A DNA stretch of 64,000 nucleotides, from assembly GCF_000687535.1 (NCBI RefSeq), contig NZ_JHWC01000001.1:124001-188000 (forward strand), read 5' to 3'. The notes beneath the pieces are model-generated. The model was not told the DNA's origin. It ran no database searches and worked only from the letters and a program-made list of their open reading frames with translations. Made by a program: the position numbers and the translations under genes. Shown piece by piece: positions 9,248-18,697 of this stretch (position 1 is its first letter; each line of letters begins with the position of its first letter). Source of the stretch: Helicobacter rodentium ATCC 700285. Its GTDB lineage: Bacteria > Campylobacterota > Campylobacteria > Campylobacterales > Helicobacteraceae.

Positions 9248-10684
9248 ATGAATGGTTTTTTGGTTGGATTAAATGCGCAAACAAAACGCGGTTTGATTGA
9301 ACAAGCACACAATAAACGCCGTTTTGAATTTGATTTGCACTTATGGGACGGAGATTTAAAGGAAATCTCACCTAATATGGAGGTAGAATTTGAGCTAACA
9401 GAGGATGCAAAACAAATTCGTGTCGTGCGTCCCAAAAAATCTCCTCAAGAAGAATTTGTAATCCACCAAACCAAAAGCATTAAAGATTGTATTTATGATT
9501 ATTTTGGCGGTACTGAAAATCTCATTAAGCGTTATGAAAAGGAGATTCAATCCACCAAAGAATTGGATTTTTTACGCATTAAACGATTCTTATTTACCGC
9601 ATATAATGACCTTTTTGAGCTAGATAGCACGATTCAAAATTCTGCTTTAAGTAGTCTAAAATCTGAACTTGGAAAACTAGATAAAGAATATGAATCCTTT
9701 ATCAAAAAATCCTCCTACCCTCCACAATATTCCTATGAAAAAATCTTTCTTGCGCGTCAAATAGAGTTTGTTAAAAACGAAGAATTAATCCAAACAACCC
9801 AATCCATCATTAAAAGCACATCAATCCAACAAGCTTCTATGGGACAAGCGTTAAAAAATATGGAAAGTCAATTTGCCGCACGCAATGATACAAGTAGCGC
9901 AAGTTATATTCAAGCACAAAACAATTTAAAGAATTTTCGCAAAAGATATGTAGATTTATTGCATTATCTCTCACAGCAAAAAGAAAAATTAGTCAAAATT
10001 ACCAAAGCAGGAGAGGAATTTTCAGAGAAATTTTTTGAACCATTTTTAAAAAATTATTTACCACTCACAAAAGAGTTAAAACAAGATTTCATTAAACTTT
10101 TAAATGTCAAAGCGCACGATTTGGATTTTTTGTTATGGAAAAGGGCAAAACGAAGTTTAAGTGTCCGGAGATTCTTTATTGAAGCTGGTATTACAGGCAC
10201 TTACAGCTCAAAAACATTTTTAAAATATTTTTTACGCAGCTTAGACCACAGCAAGATTCGCAAAGAAACAAAGGGGCTTTTTGATTTGTTAAAATATCTT
10301 GAAGCCCTCTCCAAAAAAAATATTTTACTAATCCAAAATGACCCAAAAGATAGTAAAAACTACAAAGAACATCTTAAAAATTTTGATAGCGAGTTACAAA
10401 TTTCTACTTCTAACGATCCACGCGATAATCTTCGCCTCTCTAGCCCAAAGGAGTTTCATATTGTCATAATGGAATGGGAAGTGAAAGAAATGAGTCTTTT
10501 AAGCTTCAGGCAAAAATACATTGAGCTTTTTAAAGATTCCGTTGGCATACCGATATTTTGCGCAATGATTCCAAAAGGAATGAACGAAAAAACCCTACAA
10601 GACGCTAGGCAAGAAGGAATTTCCTATTTTGTGATTCAAGGCAATGTAGATCAATTTATTGATATGATGCGTATGATTTTGTAA
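9248..10684 (+). CDS. cold-shock-like OB-fold / coiled-coil / degenerate receiver-domain protein
   Basis: The 478-residue protein has three parts. Residues 2-60 ([17 protein letters not shown]... then VEFEL and RVVRPK) look like a cold-shock/OB-fold nucleic-acid-binding domain. Residues about 65-350 are helical, with likely coiled coils. Residues about 357-478 fit a CheY-like receiver: a first strand NILLIQND, a phosphoacceptor strand IVIMEW, then PIFCAMI and YFVIQGN. The key positions are all changed: the acidic pair is Asn-Asp (364-365), the acceptor Asp is Glu409, the Thr/Ser is Cys438 and the Lys is Gln464. It is probably not phosphorylated. It has its own TATAAT promoter. The role is unknown. 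Confidence 0.75.
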   Translation: MNGFLVGLNAQTKRGLIEQAHNKRRFEFDLHLWDGDLKEISPNMEVEFELTEDAKQIRVVRPKKSPQEEFVIHQTKSIKDCIYDYFGGTENLIKRYEKEIQSTKELDFLRIKRFLFTAYNDLFELDSTIQNSALSSLKSELGKLDKEYESFIKKSSYPPQYSYEKIFLARQIEFVKNEELIQTTQSIIKSTSIQQASMGQALKNMESQFAARNDTSSASYIQAQNNLKNFRKRYVDLLHYLSQQKEKLVKITKAGEEFSEKFFEPFLKNYLPLTKELKQDFIKLLNVKAHDLDFLLWKRAKRSLSVRRFFIEAGITGTYSSKTFLKYFLRSLDHSKIRKETKGLFDLLKYLEALSKKNILLIQNDPKDSKNYKEHLKNFDSELQISTSNDPRDNLRLSSPKEFHIVIMEWEVKEMSLLSFRQKYIELFKDSVGIPIFCAMIPKGMNEKTLQDARQEGISYFVIQGNVDQFIDMMRMIL

Positions 10685-10707
10685 AATTTTGCGCAACCTT
10701 TGGTTAA

Positions 10708-10730
10708 ATTTTGCTACAATAGCAAAATTA
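10708..10730 (+). promoter_or_regulatory. hairpin overlapping the hisC -10 promoter element
   Basis: AATTTTGCTA, a CAA loop and TAGCAAAATT form a perfect 10-bp inverted repeat. It is followed by ATTTTTACTTT, so it may end transcription of the upstream gene. The left arm and loop also contain TGCTACAAT, an extended -10 (TACAAT at 10715-10720) placed 35 bp before the hisC ATG. Confidence 0.45.
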
Positions 10731-10754
10731 TTTTTACTTTGCAGGGTATTAAAA

Positions 10755-11861
10755 ATGACTTTTAACTCTATGCTTGATTCTATTCAAACTTATGAAGCAG
10801 GAAAGCCTATTGATCTTGTTGTTAGAGAGTTTGGAATCGCAGAAAATGAAGTGGTAAAACTCGCTTCTAATGAGAATCCTCTAGGTGCTAGTCCAAAGGC
10901 GATAGAGGCGATTATCACAAACGCTTGTAATGCACATTTGTATCCTGACGATTCTATGTTTGCGCTCAAAGAAGCATTAGGAAAGCATTATGGTGTGCAA
11001 AGCAATGAAATCATCATTGGTTCAGGAAGCGATCAAATCATTGAATTTTGTATTCACGCTAAAGCAAATCCAAAGAGTAAAATCTTAATGGCAAGAACGA
11101 CTTTTGCAATGTATGAAGTCTATGCCAAAGCCGTAGGAGCGCAAGTTGTTCGCACCCCAAGCCACGAACATAATTTACAAGAGTTTTTGAGTGCTTATCA
11201 AACCCATAAACCTGACATTGTCTTTCTTTGCGTTCCAAATAACCCTTTAGGAGAATGCTTAGAATCCAAAGAGGTTTTTGAATTATTAAAACAAATAGAT
11301 TCTAATTGTTTGGTAGTGATTGATGGTGCATACCAAGAATTTGCAAAGGCAAAAGATTCCAACAAAGCAATCTGCCCTAAAAACCTTACAGAAATGTTTC
11401 CTAATGCAATTTATTTAGGGACATTTTCTAAAGCCTATGGATTAGGCGGAATGCGCGTAGGGTATGGAATCGCAAAACAAGAGATTATCCAATCTCTTTT
11501 AAAGCTACGCCCTCCTTTTAATATTACAACTTTGTCTCTAGCAGCCGCACTTGAAGCATTAAAAGATCAAAAACACATAGAAAAGAGTATCCAAAATAAC
11601 CTTACTCAAATGCCTTTATTTGAAAGATTCGCCACAGAAAAGGGATTCAAATACACTCCAAGCTATACAAACTTTATCACTTATTATTTTGAATCCCCAT
11701 TGGATTCTACGCAAATTGCAGATTATTTATTACAAAAAGGTATGATTATTAGAAATCTGTCCTCCTATGGCTTAAATGCAATCCGCATTACATTAGGCAC
11801 AGAGGAGCAAAATAAAAAGTTTTTTATGTTATTTCAACAATATTTAGAAAATAGGAACTAA
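10755..11861 (+). CDS. hisC: histidinol-phosphate aminotransferase
   Basis: I chose the ATG at 10755 (368 residues). The longer frame from 10689 adds 22 residues that run through the promoter and do not fit the family. The protein has the class I/II aminotransferase N-terminus ([15 protein letters not shown]), SGSDQIIEF, the [11 protein letters not shown] segment and the PLP-lysine region [17 protein letters not shown]. It converts imidazole-acetol phosphate to histidinol phosphate. It sits 2 bp before fliF, as hisC does in Campylobacter jejuni. Confidence 0.95.
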   Translation: MTFNSMLDSIQTYEAGKPIDLVVREFGIAENEVVKLASNENPLGASPKAIEAIITNACNAHLYPDDSMFALKEALGKHYGVQSNEIIIGSGSDQIIEFCIHAKANPKSKILMARTTFAMYEVYAKAVGAQVVRTPSHEHNLQEFLSAYQTHKPDIVFLCVPNNPLGECLESKEVFELLKQIDSNCLVVIDGAYQEFAKAKDSNKAICPKNLTEMFPNAIYLGTFSKAYGLGGMRVGYGIAKQEIIQSLLKLRPPFNITTLSLAAALEALKDQKHIEKSIQNNLTQMPLFERFATEKGFKYTPSYTNFITYYFESPLDSTQIADYLLQKGMIIRNLSSYGLNAIRITLGTEEQNKKFFMLFQQYLENRN

Positions 11862-11863
11862 CA

Positions 11864-13582
11864 TTGGATTTAAAAGCACTTTTTGAACAAATTAGAAGCC
11901 TTTACAAAAAGCTAAACAAAAAACAAAAAATTGTTATCTTAGCAACTATTGTTGCGGTAGTTGGATTTATCGCCGCTCTTGTTGTATGGAATTCTAACAA
12001 TAGAGCAGGAGTTTTATATCCGGGATATGCGGTGCTATTTGAGGGGGTAAGCCCAGAAGATGGTGCCTTAATCGTCCAACAACTTCAACAAGACAAAATA
12101 CCTTATAGAATCCCACAAGATAATACGATTCTCATTCCTCAAGAGTTTGTCTATGAACAAAGAATGAAATTAGCAAGCAATGGAATCCCAAAAAGCAGTA
12201 AAATCGGCTTTGAAATCTTTGATACAAAGGATTTTGGGGCAACGGATTTTGACCAACGCATTAAATATTTACGCGCAATTGAGGGGGAATTATCACGCAC
12301 GATTGAGAGTTTAGCACCCATTCAAAAAGCTACCGTGCATTTAGCGCAACCTGAAAAAACCGTGTTTGTTAGTGAGCAAACACCTCCAACCGCTTCCGTT
12401 GTCCTTACATTCAAACCCGCACAAGCTCTAACACCAAAACAGATTCTAGGAATCAAAAACATTGTCTCCTCTGCGATTCCAAATCTAACAATTGAAAATG
12501 TTGAAGTTGTCAATGAAAAAGGTGAGCCATTAAGTGAGCTAGACGAATTAGGAGGAGCTAGAGAACTTGCAGCGGCACAACTGCGCTATAAAACCAATTT
12601 TGAACAGACTTTAGAAGAAAAGATTGTAAATATTTTAGCACCTATCACAGGAGGTGCAGAAGGGGTTGTTGCAAAAGTTACAGCAGAATTTGACTTTGCT
12701 CAAAAAGAAAGCACCCAAGAGTATTACGACCCAAACAATGTTGTGCGAAGCATTCAAGACTTGGAGGAGAAGCGTGAGGGATTCCGACCTAAGGAAATCG
12801 GTGGTGTGCCGGGCGTAGTAAGCAATATCGGACCCGTGCAAGGACTAGAAGATAATGATTTAAAAGAAAAATACGAAAAAACACAAAATACCACAAATTT
12901 TGAAATCAGCAAAACCATTTCCAATATCAAAGGGGAGTTTGCCACCATTCGCAGACTCTCTGCTGCGGTTGTTGTAGATGGAAAATATTCTCGTCAGCTA
13001 GATGAAGAGGGAGTAGAAAAACTAGAATATACCGCTTTAAACGATGAAGAAATGGAAAAAATTTCAGCTCTTGTGCGACAAGCTATTGGATACAATCAAC
13101 AAAGAGGCGATGAAGTCTCTGTAAGCAACTTCCAACTTAATGGGCAACTCTCCGGTTTCAAAGCGCGCACACCACTTGAGCGGTTCTTGGAAGCTACCAC
13201 TGCACTCTTAGCACCTTTTATGCCGTTAGTGAAATATGCAATTGTAGGTTTGATTCTATTCTTCTTCTACAAGAAAGTGATTGTGCCATTTAGTGAAAGA
13301 ATGTTGGAGGCAAAAGCAGACGAAGAGGAGGAATTGGATTCTCTTATTAAGATTGATGAAGATGAGGAAGAAAATAATGACCGACTTAATGAAGTGCGCC
13401 GCAGGATTGAAGACCAACTTGGCTTTGGTGGAGGAAATGAAGATGAGATTAAATACAATGTTTTATTAGAAAAGATTAAGGAAATTGCTATGGAAAAACC
13501 AGCGGAACTTGCAAACCTATTTCAAACTCTAGTGCATGACGAGCTAGGACTAGACAATATGGGTGGAGGAGGAAAACACTAA
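11864..13582 (+). CDS. fliF: flagellar MS-ring protein FliF
   Basis: A 572-residue protein with a TTG start. There are two membrane helices (about 24-42 and 445-465). The periplasmic region begins with the family segment VLFEGVSPEDGALIVQQL and contains GATDFDQRIKYLRAIEGEL. The acidic C-terminal tail (LDSLIKIDEDEEEN) ends in the FliG-binding helix. FliF forms the MS ring that anchors the export gate and rotor. The stop overlaps the fliG ATG by one base. Confidence 0.96.
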   Translation: MDLKALFEQIRSLYKKLNKKQKIVILATIVAVVGFIAALVVWNSNNRAGVLYPGYAVLFEGVSPEDGALIVQQLQQDKIPYRIPQDNTILIPQEFVYEQRMKLASNGIPKSSKIGFEIFDTKDFGATDFDQRIKYLRAIEGELSRTIESLAPIQKATVHLAQPEKTVFVSEQTPPTASVVLTFKPAQALTPKQILGIKNIVSSAIPNLTIENVEVVNEKGEPLSELDELGGARELAAAQLRYKTNFEQTLEEKIVNILAPITGGAEGVVAKVTAEFDFAQKESTQEYYDPNNVVRSIQDLEEKREGFRPKEIGGVPGVVSNIGPVQGLEDNDLKEKYEKTQNTTNFEISKTISNIKGEFATIRRLSAAVVVDGKYSRQLDEEGVEKLEYTALNDEEMEKISALVRQAIGYNQQRGDEVSVSNFQLNGQLSGFKARTPLERFLEATTALLAPFMPLVKYAIVGLILFFFYKKVIVPFSERMLEAKADEEEELDSLIKIDEDEEENNDRLNEVRRRIEDQLGFGGGNEDEIKYNVLLEKIKEIAMEKPAELANLFQTLVHDELGLDNMGGGGKH

Positions 13583-14616
13583 TGCCTTCTATTACACTAA
13601 GCCCAAGACAACAAGCACAATACGATGAATTTTCAATGGCGGAGAAAATCGCCATTTTACTTGTGCAACTAGGCGATGAAATCACAGGTGAAATTTTTTC
13701 AAATTTAGATTTAGATTCCATTACAGAAGTCTCCAAATACATTGCGCAAAATTCCGGAATAGATAAAGCCTTAGGTGGAGCGGTTTTGGAGGAGTTTTAT
13801 GCCATCTTCCAATCCAATCAATACATCTCCACAGGTGGCTTTGAATATGCTAAAGAATTACTCTATCGCACATTAGGACCAGAGGCCGCAAAAAAAGTTT
13901 TAGACAAGCTTGCAAAATCAATGCAATCTTCACAAAATTTTGCCTACCTTTCGCGTGTGCGTCCGCAGCAATTATCGGATTTTATCATTCACGAACACCC
14001 ACAAACCATTGCGTTAATTTTAGCGCATATGGACCCCACCAATGCAGCGGAGACATTAAACTTTTTCTCCGATGATTTACGCGCAGAAATTGCGATTCGT
14101 ATGGCAAACTTGGGAGATATTTCTCCAAATGTTGTTAAACGCGTCTCCACCGTGTTAGAAAACAAATTAGAATCCCTCACAAGCTATAAAGTAGAGGTGG
14201 GTGGAATCCGCGCTGTTGCAGAGGTGTTTAACCGCTTAGGGCAAAAAGCCGCTAAAGCCACCATTGCTTATATTGAACAAATTGACGACCAGTTAGCTGC
14301 TGCAATCAAGGAGATGATGTTTACCTTTGAAGACATTGAGAAGCTTGACAATAATGCGATTCGTGAGATTCTAAAAATCGTGGATAAAAAAGACTTAATT
14401 TTAGCCCTCAAAGCTTCTCCAGAGGAATTAAAGCAAAAGTTTATGGGAAATATGTCTCAAAGGGCGGGGGAACAATTTTTAGAAGAAATGCAATTCTTAG
14501 GTGCTGTTAAAGTTAAAGATGTGGAAGCTGCACAACGTAGAATCGTAGAGACGGTGCAATCACTTTCTGAACAAGGCATAATCCAAATCGGCGAACAAGA
14601 GGATACCATTGAATAA
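13582..14616 (+). CDS. fliG: flagellar motor switch protein FliG
   Basis: This is a 344-residue FliG. The N-terminal domain begins SMAEKIAILLVQLGDEITGE. The middle domain holds the EHPQTIALIL motif, and the C-terminal torque domain contains IREILKIVDKKDLILALKASPEELKQKF in sequence with charged residues that meet MotA. It overlaps fliF by one base and fliH by eight bases, showing tight operon packing. Confidence 0.96.
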   Translation: MPSITLSPRQQAQYDEFSMAEKIAILLVQLGDEITGEIFSNLDLDSITEVSKYIAQNSGIDKALGGAVLEEFYAIFQSNQYISTGGFEYAKELLYRTLGPEAAKKVLDKLAKSMQSSQNFAYLSRVRPQQLSDFIIHEHPQTIALILAHMDPTNAAETLNFFSDDLRAEIAIRMANLGDISPNVVKRVSTVLENKLESLTSYKVEVGGIRAVAEVFNRLGQKAAKATIAYIEQIDDQLAAAIKEMMFTFEDIEKLDNNAIREILKIVDKKDLILALKASPEELKQKFMGNMSQRAGEQFLEEMQFLGAVKVKDVEAAQRRIVETVQSLSEQGIIQIGEQEDTIE

Positions 14617-15451
14617 CATTAGCGAACACGAAAATATCATTACAGAAGCCCATAAAGAAAGGCACGATATTAAAAAATATAATTTTAGGAATATGGAGGT
14701 TGCCCCAAAAGTGGAATCCCAACCAAGTGCAGAATCCAACACGCAAGGAGAAGCAGCACCCCAACCACAACCCACAATGCAAATTTTAGAGGAAGCTCCA
14801 AAACCAGCCGAACCAAGCATTGACGCTCCTGCACTGAAACTCTTTGAAACAGAAGTCATTGATAAAATCCTACAAAAAAGTGATGTTTTAGCGCAATCCT
14901 TGCAAAAATTACAAGAACAATTTGACAAGCAAGGAAGGGAGATTGACGAAAAAGTCAGTGTTGCCAAAGCAGAGGCTAAAGAGCAAGGACTCAATGAGGG
15001 TTACCAAAAAGCTAAGCAGGAATTAGAAGCACAAATCAATAGCCAAAAAGAGCTTTATGGAATCAGCATTCAGCGAATAGACGCCAATATTGCAAAATCC
15101 AAAAATCACATTTTGGGCTTAGAAAAAGAGTTAAGCTCCATAGCACTTGACATTGCTAAAGAGGTGATTTTAGCAGAAGTTAGTACCAATAGCGCAAAGA
15201 TTGCTTCCTCTCTAGCCCGCGCACTCTTGCAAGACTTATCACAAAACACACAGGTTACGCTTAAAGTCTTTCCGGGCGATTTGGAGGATTTAAAGGAGTC
15301 TTTGAAAGATTTAACCAATGTTACGCTAGAAGCCGACCAAGCCATTGCCAAAGGCGGTGTGGTGATTTTGAGCAATGAGGGGAACATTGATGGGGATATT
15401 TTTATGCGCTTTGAAACTTTGAAAAAATCCATTTTGGAGAATAAATCATAA
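14609..15451 (+). CDS. fliH: flagellar export apparatus regulator FliH
   Basis: The 280-residue protein probably starts at TTG 14609, overlapping the end of fliG. It has a Pro/Gln/Glu-rich N-terminal third, a long coiled coil, and the C-terminal FliH/HrpE-type domain (VTLKVFPGDLEDLKESL, IAKGGVVILSNEGNIDGDI). FliH binds and regulates the FliI export ATPase. The order fliF-fliG-fliH-dxs is conserved in Campylobacterota. The stop overlaps the dxs ATG by one base. Confidence 0.92.
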   Translation: MNNISEHENIITEAHKERHDIKKYNFRNMEVAPKVESQPSAESNTQGEAAPQPQPTMQILEEAPKPAEPSIDAPALKLFETEVIDKILQKSDVLAQSLQKLQEQFDKQGREIDEKVSVAKAEAKEQGLNEGYQKAKQELEAQINSQKELYGISIQRIDANIAKSKNHILGLEKELSSIALDIAKEVILAEVSTNSAKIASSLARALLQDLSQNTQVTLKVFPGDLEDLKESLKDLTNVTLEADQAIAKGGVVILSNEGNIDGDIFMRFETLKKSILENKS

Positions 15452-17313
15452 TGCCTTTAGATCCCAAATATTTAGAGATTCTGTCCAAAAAGGAATGGAG
15501 TGAAGAGGATTTTACCCTCTTAAATGAACTTGCACAAAAAATCCGTGATAGAATCCTAGAGGTTGTTTCTCACAATGGAGGACATTTAAGCTCTACTTTA
15601 GGTGCAGTGGAACTTATCATCGGTATGCACTGCGTCTTTAATAGCCCAAAAGACCCTTTTATCTTTGATGTCAGCCATCAAGCCTACGCGCACAAGCTGC
15701 TAACCAATCGTTGGGAAAATTTTGAGAGTTTGCGACAAATCAATGGAATCAGTGGATTCACAAAACCCAGCGAAAGCGAACACGATTATTTTATCGCCGG
15801 GCATAGCTCCACCTCTATTTCCTTAGGCGTAGGCGTTGCAAAGGCATTTTCTCTGCAAGGGACAAACCAGATTCCTGTCGTTTTAATCGGCGATGGTGCA
15901 ATGAGTGCAGGACTTGCCTATGAAGCCCTAAACGAGCTTGGAGACCGAAAATATCCAATGGTGATTATCCTAAACGACAATGAAATGAGCATCGCAGAAC
16001 CCATAGGAGCAATCAGCAAATACCTCTCTCAAGCGATTGCGGGTAGATTTACACAGAAAATCAAAGGTAAAATTGAAAATATCCTAAACAATATGCCCAA
16101 TGCTACCTATCTTGCGAAGCGGTTTGAGGAATCCCTTAAACTCATCACTCCCGGAATATTCTTTGAGGAACTCGGGTTGGATTATATTGGACCCATTGAT
16201 GGGCATAACCTTAAAGAAATCATCAAGGCTTTGCAACTTGCAAAAAGCATTCAAAAACCCATTGTAATCCACGCCCAAACCCTTAAAGGTAAGGGATACC
16301 CTCCAGCAGAGGGACATTTGGAGCAATGGCACGGCGTAAGCCCTTTTGACAGGCAAAAAGGCACTGCCCTAAGCAAGAGTAATGCAAAATCCCCTACGCA
16401 AGTCTTTTCGCAAACCCTGCTAGAAATTGCCAAAGAGGATTCCAAAGTTGTGGGAATCACCGCAGCAATGCCTAGTGGAACGGGGCTTGATTTGCTCATC
16501 AAAGCATTTCCAGAGAGGTTTTGGGATGTTGCCATAGCGGAGCAACACGCCACAACACAAGCAAGCTCTCTTGCAAAAGAAGGATTGAAGCCCTTTGTAG
16601 TGATTTACTCCACCTTTTTACAACGCGCCTTTGACCAAATCATTCACGATGTGGGGATTATGAAAACCCCCGTAAAATTCGCGATTGATAGAGCAGGAAT
16701 CGTGGGCGAAGATGGCGAGACACATCAAGGCGTTTTTGACATTGCCTATTTGAATATGATTCCAAATTTCGTGCTTTTTGCCCCGCGCGACCAAGCGACT
16801 TTAAGCCTTTGTGTGCATTTTGCCAATCATCTCTCAAGCGCACCTTGTGCCTTTAGATACCCTAGAAAATCCTTTAAATTAAGCGAAGGAATTTTTAAAG
16901 CCACACCCTTTGAACTAGGAAAGCTAGAGATTCTAAAGGTTTCCCAAAGTGAGATTTTATTGCTAGGCTATGGCAATGGAGTGGGCAGAGCGTATGAATG
17001 TTTGCTAGAGCTAGAGAAAGCAGGAGTTGCTTGTAGTCTTGTGGATTTGCGTTTTGTAAAACCGCTAGACACACAAGGCTTACTTTCTCTTGGACAAAAA
17101 TACACAAAATGGTTCGTCTTTAGCGATAGTGTAAAAATAGGCGGTATCGGACAAATCTTAAGCGCATTCGCACAAGAGCATCATTTAAACATCAAAATCC
17201 ATTCTTTTGAATTTGCAGATGCCTTTATTCCGCACGGCAAAGTAGAGGCAATAGAATCCCAACTTGGTTTGAGTGCACCTAAACTCACGCAACAAATTTT
17301 ACAACACCTCTAA
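15451..17313 (+). CDS. dxs: 1-deoxy-D-xylulose-5-phosphate synthase
   Basis: This is a full-length 620-residue thiamine-diphosphate enzyme. It has HNGGHLSSTLGAVEL and DVSHQAYAHKLLT near the N-terminus, the ThDP/Mg motif with GDGAMSAGLAYEALN and NDNEMSI, and the pyrimidine-domain motifs AEQHA and DRAGIVGEDGETHQG. It joins pyruvate and glyceraldehyde 3-phosphate, the first step of the methylerythritol phosphate pathway whose kinase gene ispE lies at 3947-4795. Confidence 0.97.
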   Translation: MPLDPKYLEILSKKEWSEEDFTLLNELAQKIRDRILEVVSHNGGHLSSTLGAVELIIGMHCVFNSPKDPFIFDVSHQAYAHKLLTNRWENFESLRQINGISGFTKPSESEHDYFIAGHSSTSISLGVGVAKAFSLQGTNQIPVVLIGDGAMSAGLAYEALNELGDRKYPMVIILNDNEMSIAEPIGAISKYLSQAIAGRFTQKIKGKIENILNNMPNATYLAKRFEESLKLITPGIFFEELGLDYIGPIDGHNLKEIIKALQLAKSIQKPIVIHAQTLKGKGYPPAEGHLEQWHGVSPFDRQKGTALSKSNAKSPTQVFSQTLLEIAKEDSKVVGITAAMPSGTGLDLLIKAFPERFWDVAIAEQHATTQASSLAKEGLKPFVVIYSTFLQRAFDQIIHDVGIMKTPVKFAIDRAGIVGEDGETHQGVFDIAYLNMIPNFVLFAPRDQATLSLCVHFANHLSSAPCAFRYPRKSFKLSEGIFKATPFELGKLEILKVSQSEILLLGYGNGVGRAYECLLELEKAGVACSLVDLRFVKPLDTQGLLSLGQKYTKWFVFSDSVKIGGIGQILSAFAQEHHLNIKIHSFEFADAFIPHGKVEAIESQLGLSAPKLTQQILQHL

Positions 17314-17321
17314 GGAATCCT

Positions 17322-18050
17322 ATGCGTAAATTTCTTTTTATCCTCTTAGCTTTAGCACTTTCTCTCTGTGCGCAAGAATCCACACAAAATGAGGATTTTA
17401 TCAACGATTTTGAGAGTGAATACTCCAATTCTGCCCCCATTAAAGATCCTCTGATTACCTACAACCGCTTTATGCACGAAGTGAATTGGGGGCTTTATGA
17501 TTATATTTTTAGCCCCGTTTTAGATATGTATCGTGTGGCAATGCCTAAGGGCTATCAGCTTGGAATTTATAATTTTTTTGATAATCTTTACTCTCCTTTG
17601 CGCTTCCTTGCACTTCTGTTTGCCGGAGAACCCAAAAACGCTATGGACGAATTAGGTCGTTTCGTGCTAAATTCCACAGCGGGAGTCTTAGGAATCTTTG
17701 ATGTTGCTTCAGAAAATGGCTTATACTCTCATCGCAATGACTTTGGCATTACCTTTGGCAAATGGGGAATGGACGGAGGATTCCACATTGTCCTGCCCTT
17801 ACTTGGACCTAGCAATCTAAGAGATACCCTAGCAATGCCTTTGAATCTTTTTGCCTATCCGACCACCTATCTTGACCCCACAGGATTAGCCGTTAGTGCA
17901 GATGTTTTAGCAGAAGCAAACTATATGGCACGACACAAGGCAACACTAGATTCTATGCGTCAAGATTCCTTAGATAATTATATTTTATTCCGTGATTCCT
18001 ATGAACAAAGACGCGCGGAACTCATTTCAGAAAACAAAGGACAGCAATGA
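17322..18050 (+). CDS. mlaA: MlaA/VacJ-family outer-membrane lipid-asymmetry protein
   Basis: The 242-residue protein has a cleavable signal peptide (about 1-16) and the VacJ core: DPLITYNRFMHEVNWGLYD, the NFFDNLYSPLRFL segment, LGRFVLNSTAGVLGIFDVA and FGKWGMDGGFHIVLPLLGPS. No lipobox Cys is present at the expected place (the nearest is LCAQ, which is a poor match). In Escherichia coli MlaA removes stray phospholipids from the outer leaflet. It overlaps the mlaC-like gene by 4 bp. Confidence 0.92.
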   Translation: MRKFLFILLALALSLCAQESTQNEDFINDFESEYSNSAPIKDPLITYNRFMHEVNWGLYDYIFSPVLDMYRVAMPKGYQLGIYNFFDNLYSPLRFLALLFAGEPKNAMDELGRFVLNSTAGVLGIFDVASENGLYSHRNDFGITFGKWGMDGGFHIVLPLLGPSNLRDTLAMPLNLFAYPTTYLDPTGLAVSADVLAEANYMARHKATLDSMRQDSLDNYILFRDSYEQRRAELISENKGQQ

Positions 18051-18697
18051 AAACCTTAAAATCTTTTAATAAAATCCTATTGACTTTCAGCCTTGTTTTT
18101 GGATTTTTTGCTTCCCTAGCCTTTGGGCTAGAGCTAAACCAAATCCAAAGCACAATGGAGCAGAATATCCAAAAAACCCTTGCAATATTGCAAAAAAATG
18201 CCACCAACAATCCTCAAGATTCCAAAGCCGAGAATGCGCAGATAGAACAAATCGCACGAGAAATCTTTGCAATGTTTGATTCCATTTTTGATTACAAACT
18301 TATGGCGCAACTCTCCCTCTCACAAAACTATAAAACACTTACCAAAGAACAGCAAGACCAATACAATCAAGCCTTTGAGCAGAATCTCAAAAGAAGCTTT
18401 ACGGACAAATTGCGCCTCTATAAAGATGAAGAAATGCAAGTGGTGGGCGGAGAACAAACCAAAAACAACCGCTACAACCTTAAAACCTCTATGGTGCTAG
18501 ATGGCAAACTCAATTACATTATCTTTAAATTCTACGATAGCAAGGGCGATTGGAGGATTTATGATGTGGATATTTTAGGCATTAGCGTTGTGCAAACTTA
18601 CCGCTCCCAATTTAACGATATTCTAACTAATGCTGATTTTCAAACTCTCCTAGCTAAACTCCAAAGCGAAATCCATTTTGAATCCCCCAAGCAATAA
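18047..18697 (+). CDS. mlaC: MlaC/Ttg2D-family periplasmic phospholipid-binding protein
   Basis: A 216-residue secreted protein. It has a signal peptide (about 1-25) and the MlaC family pattern around FDYKLMAQLSLSQNYKTL, QYNQAFEQNLKRSF and the late DGKLNYIIFKFYDSKGDWRIYDV region. MlaC ferries phospholipid between MlaA and an inner-membrane partner. It is followed, with 20 bp overlap, by an MMPL protein rather than by MlaD/E/F genes. Confidence 0.92.
   Translation: MKTLKSFNKILLTFSLVFGFFASLAFGLELNQIQSTMEQNIQKTLAILQKNATNNPQDSKAENAQIEQIAREIFAMFDSIFDYKLMAQLSLSQNYKTLTKEQQDQYNQAFEQNLKRSFTDKLRLYKDEEMQVVGGEQTKNNRYNLKTSMVLDGKLNYIIFKFYDSKGDWRIYDVDILGISVVQTYRSQFNDILTNADFQTLLAKLQSEIHFESPKQ

Noticed and set aside
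14513-14994. Minus-strand frames of 89 and 144 codons over fliG/fliH
   Set aside because: Antisense shadows of fliH's repetitive Pro/Gln/Glu-rich codons.
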